DNA of 64,000 nt, taken from Platanthera guangdongensis. Taxonomy: Eukaryota; Streptophyta; Magnoliopsida; Asparagales; Orchidaceae. Below are positions 34,592 to 46,179 of this stretch, piece by piece. Made by a program: the position numbers and the translations under genes. Numbering within the stretch: position 1 is the stretch's first letter; each line of letters begins with the position of its first letter. The notes below the pieces were generated by a model that was not told where the DNA came from, ran no database searches, and saw only the letters and a list, made by a program, of their open reading frames with translations. The stretch is taken from positions 45,735,261 through 45,799,260 of the forward strand of contig CM077150.1 of the NCBI GenBank assembly GCA_039583875.1. Direction: 5' to 3'.

Positions 34592-35257
34592 TCTAATAAA
34601 ACAACGAACACTAATTAAAACATAGTCCAACCGCTAGCACTAAACAACATAGTCCAGACAAAACATACTTAAGTACTTGCTCGGTCTGCTAACTTGCTCT
34701 AGGATTTTCAATTTTGATGTTATGCCTAACTTAGGATGATAAACGATCATCCTACAGACTCATGTGCCTAAATCATGAATGCATGAATTTCTTATTCTTT
34801 TTCACTCAAAACCTTGTGTGTACATATGTCATCATGCAAATCTTTAGCTTGGCACGTGTGCAAATGCAATGTTATGTCATGCATGTTGTGCTATGCAATC
34901 TAAAAAGGCCTTAATGCATGTTATGAGTGGCGTACACATGAAATGTTATGCATCACATACTACATTACATCGCATGTAACAAAAAATAAAACGTGTTAAT
35001 GGGCATCCATGTGATGATGGTTATGCATCCCATACTACATAACCGTCATATGTTGCACATATGGTGGATCCATATGCAAACACATATTATGCATCCCATA
35101 CTACATAATATGCCCCATATAATTCTTATCATGCTTATGAGTGTAGTGTTCAAGCTTTAGCCAGGACATACGATGCCACATTGGTGTGTGTTTGAAATGA
35201 TATTAGACGACTAACACTAACCTGAGATGGTTGTTCGACCAATTGTTAAACAACCCA
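34592..35257. repeat. Gypsy-A leader with three 22-bp direct repeats
   Basis: Untranslated leader between primer site and gag. The 22-mer TTATGCATCCCATACTACAT+AA occurs at 35021-35042 and 35087-35108, and in a variant form at 34946-34967, spaced 75 and 66 bp. The ends of the repeat (TTATG...CATAA) are roughly inverted copies. The region is rich in ATGCAT/CATATG words. No coding frame. It could act as packaging or dimerisation signal, but this is inference. Confidence 0.7.
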
Positions 35258-35271
35258 TCAATCTGATACCA
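35258..35271 (-). other. Gypsy-A primer-binding site
   Basis: On the - strand TGGTATCAGATTG, 2 bases from the LTR end. The tRNA-Met type site has mismatches at the distal end. Confidence 0.8.
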
Positions 35272-35273
35272 AT

Positions 35274-38200
35274 TGTCACAACCTGCATGATCTTTGTAAC
35301 GACTCGGCCTTACCATCCGTGGCGCTTAAAGCCGACTAGGATTAGCACGACACCGTCATCGGGCTGCAGCCCAAGCACCCCAAAGCCTCTCTGCGCCTGT
35401 TTCTCAGCAGCGGTGCATTGTTGAGGCCAGGTCTCGAACCCGCAACCCCCTTGATAAGCTGCAGCTCAGTTGGTGATGAGCTTTGTTGAGGGAAGCTTAT
35501 CAAGGGGGTTGCGGGTTCGAGACCTGGCCTCAACAATGCACCGCTGCTGAGAAACAGGCGCGGAGAGGCTTTGGAGTGCTTGGGTTGCAGCCCGATGACG
35601 GTGCCGTGCTAATCCTAGTGGGCTTTAAGCGCCACGGACTGTAAGGCCGGGCCGTTACAAAAAAAGTGCACCGCTACTAAGAAACGGGCACGAAGAGGCT
35701 TTGGGGTGCTTGGGATGCAGCCCGGTGATAGTGCCGTGCTAATCCTAGTGGGCTTTAAGCGCCACGGACGGTAAGGCCGAGCCGTTACAAAAAAAGTCTG
35801 GTGACGGTACCGTGCTAATCCTAGTGGGCTTTAAGCACCTCGGACGGTACGGCTGGGCCGTTACAATCTCAGCATTTAAAGTTATATCAGAGCAAGAAAA
35901 AATACGCGTCATGATGCCACACTATGCAGGGGATAACTGCTGACGCATAGGCAAACCCCAAAACTCTACCATTTACATGAAATTCATGAGTTGTTAAGTG
36001 AAAACTAGTTTAAGTTAGATTGATGTATCCCTCGACACAATGGATTAACTAGTCCACGAGTAAAAGTATAGTTATACTTTACGAAAATACTTTGATTATG
36101 TGATTTAACATCCTACATGAGTATAGACATCCCCGGAGGATGACTCATGATTTGCAAGACTCTAGTTTTATAATAATAGTAAAAGTAGTTTTTACGACTG
36201 TTTAAATATTGTGATTTAAGTTTTCAAATATGGCACGTATGAGGCAATAATAATGGTTTTTATATTTTAAAATACCAAACAGTGCAGCCTAGCATAAATT
36301 CTTCCCAGAGAGCAAGTAAAAACAATCACAAAAAGGGCAAAATCTTAGCAAAGTACATAATAATCCAAAAGAAAACCACCAGTGGGAGTCAACAACCTGA
36401 CACGAACGCACTGAAGGTATGTATGTCTGTACTAACAAGTAAACAACCAAAAACTACCTCACATGGGTGAGGAAAACCTCTACAACCAAGTAGTCCACTA
36501 GCAAACTCACAAACTTACCCGCTTAACCGGCTACTGTCCTGAACCTGAGGCATTCAAAAAAAGAACACCTCGGCAAAAAAATACAAGTGTCAAAATGAAG
36601 CAATTAGATAGTAATCAAGTAAAAACAGATGGGGTTACCAAACCCTACTAAAAGAATTGTTGACAACCTCATCTAATATAATCAACAAAACATACAAGTA
36701 AGAAAGTACTCATTAGCAAAACGAGAAAAGTTGCACCAAGTGCGAGAAGTTACCAAGATTTGCTTAAACTTGCAGAAGAAAATGACCAACATGTGTCAAA
36801 ATAATAGAAGAAAAGGAACTAAACAGTCTAAACATGTGAATCATTAACACTGGTAAAAATCACGGATCTGTGTCGGCGACCAAAACATCCAAAACCGAAC
36901 CACCAGACCCAAATGTCTCAAAGGTACAACGGTGGCAACCACAGGGTCTAACACACCTAAAACAGCCTGTAAACAGAGACCTAAATGTCTCAGAGGCAAC
37001 ACGGTGGCGGCCGTAGAGTCTAACACACCTAAAACAGCCGATATACAGAGACCCAAATCAAAACTACCATGTGCAATGATTCACAATACTACATCCAATT
37101 GGGGGTCCTTTATCCACGACCAATCTATCCGTAATACACAACCTAAAAACCCAGCAAAACCCAAATACCTAAGTCTAACCACTTCCCATGACTTACGGGA
37201 TAAAAATACTCAAAATATACCCTAAGCACCAAGCTCAACGAACCAGACCAAAAACGGCGAAAAACTCCAAGTCCTTGCAAATTCGGCGAGTATACCCGAT
37301 GAAATACATGGATACTCGACGAATTCCAAGGCGATACTCGGCGAATTCCTACTATTCGGTGGAAATGACTAGTGATACCCGACGAATGACTATGATATAC
37401 GCCTAATTCTTCTTAGCAATTCTACAATACTCGGCGAATGTCGATACCCGACGAAATCTTCAGCGATACTCGCCGAAAAACACTTAGGCTAAAAAGACAA
37501 CTTATACTCGATGACTCTATACTCGACAAATTCCTAACATCGATACTCGTTGAAATCTAAATCAAATTTCACCTAAGCTAAATCCTGATATTCGTCGAAT
37601 TCCCTAAAAGTCAAATCGCGCTGAAACCGGCTTGCATCGCTAACCCAACACACTTTGTCTTGACCGAAAGAAAGGCCCTAATCTAAGGGTTTACTTTTGG
37701 TTTTACCTATACTATCCCTACACTCTAAGGTAGGAGGAAGAAAGGAGGATAATGAACAAAGAAAATGGACATGCAAGAGGAGGAGTTCCACTTTCCTTGA
37801 ACCTTCGAAGGAACGCCACCCGCTTGCACCGTGGCAAAGATCGGCCATAAAAAGGCCTGAGCAACATTTCCTGAAACTTTTGAAGGGGAAAAGGGGTCAA
37901 AATCGCTAACCCTAATGTATAAAAATTGAGGAATCAGGAAAAACTTACCACGATCTTGTAGCCCTCGCTAAGAGCTTTCCGAATCTCCAAACTATCAATG
38001 AAACCGACCACCGGATCCCTGGAAATCGCCGGCCGAACGCACGCCTCATCCGCCGCTTGTCTCTTTCGTGAAATGTCCGCCATCTGATTAAGGAAGACGA
38101 TGAATAGTAGCGGTAGTGTTTTCGATAAGACTGTTTTCTATTTAAGTATGTAAATATAATATATTAATAACTAATTTAATAACGTCAAAATAACCTGGAA

Positions 38201-38547
38201 TCCAAACGACCTCAGAATTCTACGAAATTCGCACCGTAGCTAAATACTGACGCTATGAATCCAACGACAAAGTCGAAATTCAAATCCGACAAACAAAACT
38301 CGGGGAAACACCTCCCGAAGCCAAAACACAAGCATTCCCAAAAAGGATCCACCGAGTCGCCAAAACAGACTCGACTCGTAAGGGAATCTTGCAAATAGGC
38401 TAAACTCAGCCACACTGAAAACCTAAAGAGCAAAAACCACGCTCTAACCACGACACATGCCAAACACGCGTCAACATAATGCCATGATGCCAAAATTACA
38501 CCACTACGGGAACAAAAATAAATACCGAAAAAATCAGGCGAGTTATA
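35274..38547 (-). repeat. Gypsy-A right (5') LTR
   Basis: Starts TGTCACAACCTGC and ends GCGAGTTATA (CA changed to TA). It aligns with the left LTR except for the insertion at 35294-35865. It contains the 72-bp tandem pair (about 36908-37050) and the GATACTCG(A/G)CGAA cluster (37270-37605). Divergence from the left LTR is clear throughout, so this is an old insertion. Confidence 0.87.
35294..35865 (+). repeat. Composite inverted-repeat (SINE-like) insertion
   Basis: Two 167-bp arms, 35294-35460 and 35494-35660, are inverted copies with nine mismatches, separated by 33 bp. The + strand has AGCTCAGTTGG (A-box-like, 35463) and GGTTCGAGACC (perfect B-box consensus, about 35514). The right arm ends GCCGTTACAA plus an A run. 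Its 3' part is then repeated twice, ever shorter, as 35668-35790 and 35797-35865, each ending GTTACAA, the first of them also followed by A5. The insert starts TTGTAACG, so its ends are mutually inverted. A short flank duplication atct is seen on both sides. It is either a head-to-head dimer of a tRNA-derived SINE or a foldback element. Confidence 0.85.
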
Positions 38548-38559
38548 TTCGCACTGAAT

Positions 38560-39677
38560 GTTCTAAGTCAAAATGGGGAGATTTTGACCAAAGAGTCGAA
38601 GAGGCGCCAAACCGACCAAACGAGCCGCGCACACCACTCTCGCATGCTAAATGGGTCCAGGATTGCACCAAGAGGAAGATGGAACAAGTGCGCAAGCACG
38701 CACGCAAGCAAGCGCCACACATAAGTGTGCCCGCAGGATCAGCGCATGCCTTGCGTGCATGTAGGCACTGTGCGTTCGCTTATGCATGGCACGCACGATA
38801 GTGGGCACGTGAGCTTTACACCCAAAGTAGTGCACGGCCCGCGCGTATAGGCACTTCACATGTGGCAGCATGCATACAATATCCCCCGTATAGAAGCTCG
38901 CGTACGTAGGGGAGTGTGCACCAGCCACTACCACAGCCTCCGGCCACCGCCTCTGGCCATCGCTGTCGTCAAACACCCAGCCCGGATAACCTGGGGCACA
39001 CTTTTGTCATTTCGCTAAAATTGGAGATCCAGATGACCAAAAAGGATCAACGACAATCGCCTAGACAAATTGTACCGTGGCAGAATTACCAACATATCCC
39101 TCCAAAAAACTATAAATAGGCTTCCATGCCTTCATTTGAGGACGCGTCACTCTAGAGGCTAGAGAGAGCTTTGATGTTTTCCAACAAGATAGTGGGACTT
39201 AAATCATTCCTCCGTCGAAATTTGCTCCGCCCCCTTTCTATTGCGAAGACATCTCAAGGCTTTAAAGACACAACATCCTTCTTTATAGTAGCGCTCTCAT
39301 CAAGGCTATTGGTCAGCAAGAGCGATTCCATCGAGATCCGAGGACTTAACAACTTTTCCCCACAAGAGCGCACCCACCCATGTACGAAGGACTTTGTTTT
39401 CTTTTTGTTGTTTTTCATATTCTGAACTTGTAATAGAGGGGTAACTTGTTACCCTCTGAGAAAATCTCTTGACACTTGTAAACTCAAACGAATTAGTGGA
39501 TTTTGGCCCAGCATAGATCCGACCACATGGTTTTTCACATTTTCGGATTTTTCACGTCAAAAAAAGTCTTTTGTCATTTGGTTTTGTTTTCATTGACTGT
39601 TTGCGCGTCCGGTCTAATTCCGAGCTAAGGCGGTCCGATTCTCTAGACTGGGGAAAAATTGGGTGACCCGAAAGAAT
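38560..39677 (+). repeat. Probable LTR remnant
   Basis: A GC-rich first half with repeated GCACGC/GCATGC words is followed by a clear TATA box CTATAAATAGG near 39108 and an AGAGAGAG-type start region. A T-rich section ends CGGTCCGATTCTCTAGACTGGGG. This layout resembles U3-R-U5 of an LTR read on the + strand. No partner copy, primer site or coding region lies in the window. Open frames across it are unsupported. Confidence 0.5.
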
Positions 39678-39680
39678 AAC

Positions 39681-41305
39681 ATTAATTAATCAACATTAAT
39701 AAAGTTGATTGTTTTAATAGTAGCTCCTTGAAAAGACCGTAGATATACCTAATGACAACCTTCTTTGAATTGACCGTTAACATGCCTAATGATAACATAC
39801 TATAGTAGGTCTATGAGCTCTACTATAAACTTTTTGAATTTTAATAAATCTTTATGATTACGTTTAATTTTGGGATAATATACTTACTTCAATGAACATT
39901 ATATTTAATTTTTTAATTTTGAAATAGATTATAATATTTATTTCAAGTCATTAAAATATAAACAATAAAGACAAGGACATTTTTTCACTTTAATATTGTA
40001 TATATATATACTAAATATACAAAGATATATCAGCAACCAATCAGAATTCGCAGTGAAACACTGACACCCACCAAATTAACTTGGATCATCCAATCTAAGT
40101 AGATCATATCTTTGCCCTTCGATCGTACAAACGAATAAGGGCCGCCCATTTAAATTTTCTTAGGTCTCCTAAACCGAGAATAGAGTGTGACCTAAATTTA
40201 TAATTTAATATGGCTCCCAACCCTACAATGTGATATAATCATTTTACCCTCCATACAATGGACAAAACCCTCTAAACGCAACTGACCAACAATAAAACTA
40301 AGGATTTGAGCCAACTCGGTTTAGCCAGCCAGTCTAACCCTGCCCGCTCTGCTTATATAGCCTACCGGGTCTAGGCATACCACTCTGTATAGCCTGCCCG
40401 CTCTATGCCAAATTTCAAACGATGCTTTCCTCTCCGATTATTTAAACCGTACTAAGCATGTTAAAACCACGATGTGGGACAAAAATTTAGAAAGAATGAA
40501 AAAATATAAAACAAATTAAAAAACACATCAGGTTGGACTCAAATCGACAATTGCCTGAATAGAAATCAACTGCCCTATCCATTTGTCCACAAATGCATTG
40601 TGTATGTTCTAAAAACTATATTTTATTAATACACATACAATCTCTATCCAGCTTTATTTTATTTATGATGCGCAATATATAAAAGGCATGTAACACATAC
40701 ACACACACACACATACACACACAGATATATATATTATTTTTGTTTTAATTTTAATTTTTTAAACATAAAAATAAATTAATAATTTTAATATATATATATA
40801 TATATATATTAAAAAAATCACATTATAAAGAATATTAAGAACTGTCGGGAGCAGACGAATCCCACCACCACAACCCAGGAACTATCGCGTGGGGCACGGG
40901 GGGCCCTGTACACTGTCACTCATGTGTGTGTGTCTATATATATTTACAATATTGAAAGGGAAATGTTACCTTTGGCGAAACAATCAAAAATGTCTATTAT
41001 ACCCTCATTTTCATATTTTAATGACTTGACATATATTATAATCTATTTTAAAAAATAAATTAAAATATATTGTCCATTTATGTAATTACACTATCCCAAA
41101 TTCAAAAGTTATGATAAAAATTCATTAAAATCCAAATAAGCTTTTAATTCAGCTCTCACACCTACTATGGTATGCTAACATTAGACATGTCTGTGGTCTA
41201 TTTGAGAAAGGTTATCATTAGTCATGTCAGTGATATTTTTGAGAAGCAATTATTAAATCAATCAACTTTATTAAATGTATTAACTAATATTGTATTAAAC
41301 TGCAT
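39681..41305. repeat. Long inverted-repeat pair with 0.9-kb spacer
   Basis: 39681-40012 and 40935-41305 are inverted copies of each other, at roughly three-quarters identity by eye. Shared blocks include CAATCAACTTTATTAA, ACCTACTAT(A/G)GTATG and TATTTTAATGACTTGA. The spacer is AT-rich and non-coding, with a (CA)n stretch at 40696-40722 and TA runs. This resembles a non-autonomous DNA transposon with long terminal inverted repeats (Mutator-like), but I find no target duplication. Confidence 0.65.
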
Positions 41306-41439
41306 TAAATAATTGATAGGGCAGAGCTCTGAGACTATCACAATTGGGCTACTATCGCGACTTGCCATATGGGCGGAGATCAGTGCCTATCATTTGTGTG
41401 TGTATATATATTAGCTTCCTAAATGACTAATAACATCTT
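41306..41439. other. Short spacer similar to 40848-40960
   Basis: The segment GACTATCACAATTGGGCTAC...ATCATTTGTGTGTGTATATA at 41332-41410 resembles 40870-40940 (AACCCAGGAACTATCGCGTG...CATGTGTGTGTGTCTATA) in the same orientation. The right arm of the inverted-repeat pair is therefore bracketed by direct repeats. Confidence 0.5.
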
Positions 41440-42546
41440 TGTTGAGATTTATCCATAGCGGAAGTGACTATTGAAACCTATAGGGTTTTGGCACAAAACA
41501 AACAACAAAAGCACACACAAAAGAACATGAGAAATTACGTGGTTTGGCAACAATGCCTACATCCATGGGATAGGTCGGAGGTCTTTATTTAAGGAGGAAT
41601 ACAAAATACAGATATAAGGGAATATCATATCAATTTTTTGATTACATCAGAGAAGAAGAGAGCCACGAATAGACCTTATCTGCCTCTGTGAAATTCTACT
41701 TTCTCAAACAGTCACCATAGGAGCTCTTTGTATAATCGCTACAAGGAACCCGCTCATCCGCTCACCTTCTGTTTGAAACAAAAGCTCTTCAACCTTATAT
41801 TCACTCGCCCGATTCAAACATCGTGATCCTCTTTTATACGTGCAGGAGAACAACAATAGGGAGCTGTTTCAACACTGTGCTAAACCATGATTGATTCCTA
41901 TCAGAAGCACTAAGAAAAATTTGCACCGTACCACTCGATATTAAAGTGTCTCAATCAGACCTCCAATTGACATGGAGACCCGCTCCAGTTGAAAAGTAAG
42001 TCCCTGACCTCTCTAGTCAACACAACCAGTACTCTAGTCGACACAATAAATTGCACTAGTCGATATGCCATGCTGCTCCTATCAATATGCCCTACTGTGC
42101 CAATCGATACACATTACTACAGCTTTGGTTTACATAAGAGAGTGCTCTAGTTGATATTTACTATTTCATTCTAATCGACATAACAAACTTCTCCAGTCGA
42201 CAAGGATGACTGTTCCAGTCGATAGCCATTGTTGCTACCCTAGTTGACATGCAAATTGTATCGGTCAATTTTTTCTTTTTCAGTAACCACTTTTCTAGTT
42301 GATAAGGCTGAAATGCAAGAATCTCAACCGGGTCTTAACTTTACATGTCAAGATGAGATGAATATAAGAATGCTTCCCCGAAAATTTTATGTGCACCACC
42401 ACATCTAGGTGGCAACCTACGTACCCTCCTCCATAGTATCAAGCCAACGTAATTTGACCAACTACTCAACCAATAATATCCCAATGACCCCATCCAACTC
42501 ACCTTCTCCTTAATTAACATTGAGATATGTGGAGCAAGTCCAAACA
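41440..42546 (-). repeat. Copia-B left (3') LTR
   Basis: Starts TGTTGAGATTT on the + strand; the exact right border (about 42546, before TGTTGGCAC) is uncertain. Between 41990 and 42310 there are about a dozen copies of a CTAGTCGACA-type motif (CTCTAGTCGACACAA, CACTAGTCGATATG, CCAGTCGACAAG, CTAGTTGACATG), every 20-35 bp. This part is on the U3 side. Confidence 0.8.
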
Positions 42547-42559
42547 ATGTTGGCACTTA

Positions 42560-43757
42560 CTCCCCAGAACAACCTTCATCAGAACGTCGGCGAGGCTGCC
42601 CTTAATAGCGAGCTTCTAATGAGCGATGTATCCACCGGCAATCATATCTCGTAGGAAATGGAACCGAATATCAATATTTTTGGTTATGGCATGATGAACT
42701 TGATTCTTCACCAAGTGAATGGTGCACTGACTGTCATAGTGTAAATCAACCACATCTTATTAAACACTCAGATCAATGATCAAACCTGAAAGCTATAAGG
42801 CTTCTTTCACTTCCTCCGCCACTACCATGTACTCTGCCTCCATCTTCGAAAGAGAAATTATATTTATAGCATCAACCTCTAACTAACTGGTGCACCATAT
42901 AGCATAAATACATAACCAGTAGTGAATCTTCATCTATCAAGATCACCAGCATAGTCTGAATCCACATAACCACTGGCTTCACATATATCTCCACCATAGA
43001 CCGACCCAGGACTAAAGTTCTTTTCAAGTACTTCAGGATCCACTTCATGACCTCCGATTACCCAACTAACTAAGTGGAGATGGGCTTGTCCTTATTCATG
43101 CTAAAAGGAGAGATATTATTTTGAAGCTAACCCTTCTAAGATAAATATAACTTTTACACCCACCGCTCTCTTTATATATCCATCCCCAATATTTTTTGTG
43201 CAGCTCTTATATCTTTCTTCTCAAACTCTGAGCTGAGTTAATACTTTAACATATTTATGTCCATTATGCTTTGCAAGTAATAATCATATCATCCACGTAG
43301 AGCAGAAGATAGATAAAGGAACCACCATGAAGTTTCAAAAAATACATACAACATACATACTTACTTCGAGTGTATTATTGTTTCATCATGAATGTGTTAA
43401 ACCGCTTATACCACATCTTTTGTTATTGATTTAGCCCATGCAGAGATTTCTTCGATCGACACACATGATATTCCTTTCCAACGACCTTGTACCTATCTGG
43501 TTATTGCATGTAGTTCTCCTCCTCTAGGTCTCCATGCAAGAATGTGGTATTCATGTTGAGTTGCTCTAACTCAAGATAAAAATTGGACACAATACTTAGC
43601 AACACACGAATGGAAGTATGCTTGACTATCAGTGAGAAAATCTCATAGTAGTCAACCCTTTCCCTTTGTGCAAAACTCTTTGCCACCAATCGTGCCTTGT
43701 ATTACACTCCTCCAAACTCTGAAGGATCCTCCTTTTTATAGCTATAAACTTACAACC
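42560..43757 (-). pseudogene. Copia-B RNase H and C-terminal RT (broken)
   Basis: The RNase H end (about 42590-42900) is readable only in short pieces around stops. The most coherent RT block is 43501-43689: MVAKSFAQRERVDYYEIFSLIVKHTSIRVLLSIVSNFYLELEQLNMNTTFLHGDLEE. It corresponds to K-G-F/A-Q-x-x-G-x-D-Y-x-E-x-F through Q-x-D-V-x-T-A-F-L-H-G-D-L-E-E, with the usual Asp-Val replaced by Asn-Met. The catalytic Y-V-D-D region is near 43270-43295 (- strand TACGTGGATGAT). The upstream part continues beyond the solo LTR. Confidence 0.75.
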
Positions 43758-44441
43758 TGTTAGATTTTGTGGAGCTTGGCGGTCTGGAGGTTTGGTCGGG
43801 CAGTCTGGACATTTGGCGGTCTGGCGGCTTGGTCCAAGAGGTCTGGAGGTTTGGCAATCTGAAGGCTTAAACCAGGCAGTCTGAAGGTTTGGTGATTTGG
43901 CAGATTGATTATGGTGGTTAGCCTTGGTGGTCTAGTTCCGATGTGTTGCGGACTACTTCTAGTGGTCTGGTTAGTGTTCTAGCCAGCCTGGGATCATTCA
44001 ACCCTCTGTTGTGGGTTTGGAAGACAGGTGGTGAGAGTCGCTACGGATAGAGGTCGTGGTATGTGGAGCAGCTGAATCTATGGATAGAGGCAAGGTTGAA
44101 GCTGTGGGAAGTGGCTGTTGTTGCGAACTAATGGTCAAGGGAGCTGACCTGAAGTTTGGTGGTCTTATACATCTATCCGCTTGTGTTGAGCGGACTACTG
44201 ATCAGGACAGTGACAACAGACAGAGTAGAGACCGACAATAACTTTTGTGGAGCGAACAGTTTGTCTAACCGCTCAGTTATAGAGGTCTGAAATATTTTTC
44301 CTGCCTATCTGTATGTTGTATTTTAGTCCCATATCGTCTGTTATATATTCCTTCTATCTCTTCTTCCTATAAATAGGTGGTCATACTCATGTAACTTTAC
44401 TTTTTGTGAAATGCAGAGCTTGTTATTTATATTTTCTCACA
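43758..44441 (+). repeat. Solo LTR of the Copia-I family
   Basis: TGTTAGATTTTG...TTTTCTCACA, + orientation, with a TATA box CCTATAAATAGG near 44364. The first 230 bp (U3) are packed with GGTCTGGAGG, GGTCTGGCGG and AGTCTGGACA motifs like those in the Copia-I 3' LTR. No internal region accompanies it. Flanks caacc (43753-43757) and ccacc (44442-44446) are a near-perfect 5-bp duplication. If the LTR ended at 44447, a perfect 6-bp match acaacc is possible. It arose by LTR-LTR recombination after insertion into Copia-B. Confidence 0.88.
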
Positions 44442-44449
44442 CCACCAAC

Positions 44450-46170
44450 AACCCATTTTCCCTTAAGCAACAATACTAACTCGTATGTATAGCTCTTATG
44501 GAGTGACTCCATCTCCCCTTACATATCTGCAAACCTTCTCTCCCTATATATATTCCTCATGGCTTGCTTGAAGGTGACATTTTCGTCATCTTCAACTGAG
44601 TTCAACTACACGTAGTTTTTCAATGGTTCTTCATGCCCAAACTTTTGTACTTGCTTTAAAATCCTCATTGGCCTAGAACTGGACAAGGCCTCTAATCATC
44701 CTTATTCAACATGAGTAGATTCATGTTCATTCAAATATCACCCTGAACATTGCTCTAATCTATCTAATGATCCACTGCAATATCAACAAATTTATCGACC
44801 ATGAACACCTGAGACTTAGTTTGGGCTCCACCATCCTCTTTTCCTTTTTTGCTTGTTAGAGGCAAATACTGAATCTTCTTTGAATATAACATCTCTGCAA
44901 GCTACAAACTTGTTCTCCACTAGACACTAAAGCCAGAATCCTTTCACACTGCTTGCATACCCTGAGAAGATTGCTTTTTTAATTTTCTCTAGCATCGAGC
45001 TTCTTCTCCCTGACATTGGAGTACAATGTGCCTTTGAAATATTTTAGATGACTATAATCAACAAATTTACCTGACCATACCTTCTAAGGAGTCGCATCAC
45101 CAAGTGAATCATACGGGGATTGATTTATCAAGCGGCTGTACCAACTGCTTCTGCCCACCACTCTCTTCCTAACCCTACATTCAAGCTCATGCATCTTGAC
45201 CTTTCGAGTATGAAATAATTCAATATTTTGGCAACTCCATTTTGTTGAGGTGTACATACCTGACACAGTCCATTATCTCATTATGCCTTCCTGGTTACAT
45301 AACTTCTTGAAGGGACCATATGTATACTCCGAACTATTGTTAGATCTCAAGGTATTCATCTTATATCATGTTCTGGTTTCTACCATTGCCTTCCAATTGT
45401 GAATAAGTTGAAGACCTCATCCTTGTTCTTCATGGAATATATCCAAGCATGTGTACCTGGAAAAGTCATCAACAAAGAGACATAGTACCTGGAGCTACAC
45501 TTTAAAGCTACATTCGACAATCCCCAATAATCAAAATGCACATAATCAAGTAGCCCTCTTCTCTTGTCTCTGCGTGTAGTGAATTTGGCCATGTACTATT
45601 TTTCATAGACATAGTGCTCATAGAAATCCATGCTCTGTTTCTCCATATCCTTCAACAACCCTTGCTTTACCAATTGAGTTAGCCCTTTCTCCATTATGTG
45701 TCCAAGACGCATATGTCAAAGCCTTGTCTTATCAGATTTATCCATGATATCAGACATTGGTGCACTACTAGTCACTGTTTCACCCAACAAGGTATACATA
45801 TTTCCTTATAGTTTTCCTTTCATAACCACTAGGGAACCGCAAAAAACTTTCAAGACTCCACTATATCCAATGAATTTGAAACTGTTTGAGTCTAAGGTTC
45901 CTAGTGACAAAAGATTCTTCTTAAGGTCAGGTATGTGCCTTACATTACTAAGAGTCTTTACCACACAGTCAAACATCTTGATCTTTACCCTTCCAATGCA
46001 AATATCCTTGTAGGCATGATTATTGTACATCAAAATCGTGCCTCCATCTATGGCCCGATATGCTGCAAACCACTCCCTTTTTAGAAACATGTGATAAAAA
46101 TAACTAGAATCAAGAACTCATCGATCATCCATGTGGTTATCTCTAGTTGTTAATAAGTATCAATCATCTC
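44450..46170 (-). pseudogene. Copia-B integrase, protease and N-terminal RT (broken)
   Basis: Integrase pieces are at 45380-45592 (LDYVHFDYWGLSNVA, with the catalytic Asp of the HxD block; RYYVSLL; THAWIYSMKNKDEVF) and near 45084-45266. The protease/GAG-pre-integrase junction at 45806-46090 contains ILMYNNHAYKDICIGRVKIKMFDCVVKTLSNVRHIPDLKKNLLSLGTLDS, a characteristic Copia block. 44449-45080 holds the linker to RT in several broken frames. Stops and shifts occur every 100-300 bases, so no functional enzyme remains. Confidence 0.78.
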
Positions 46171-46179
46171 CCTTCTCAG

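Larger units (their letters stand above)
8513..38547 (-). mobile_element. Gypsy-A: Tekay/Del-type chromovirus, interrupted
   Basis: LTRs are at 8513-11216 and 35274-38547. The internal region is 11217-11354 plus 29941-35273, all read on the - strand: gag, protease, RT, RNase H, integrase, chromodomain. A primer site lies next to the right (5') LTR and a purine tract next to the left (3') LTR. Without insertions the element would be about 10.9 kb. The C-terminal chromodomain and the long LTRs point to the Tekay/Del chromovirus lineage (inference). It carries two insertions: SIRE-1 in the end of pol and a 572-bp inverted-repeat element in the right LTR. The flanks (ctccc left, ttcgc right) are not matching duplications, so one border may have been exchanged or mutated. 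Confidence 0.88.

Noticed and set aside
35461..35530. Candidate tRNA gene (A box and perfect B box)
   Set aside because: No acceptor stem or anticodon arm can be drawn. The boxes are part of the SINE-like composite insertion.
38457..38976. Cys/His/Arg-rich frames on both strands near 38.6 kb
   Set aside because: GC-rich LTR-like sequence with GCATGC repeats; no homology recognised and an LTR TATA box follows.
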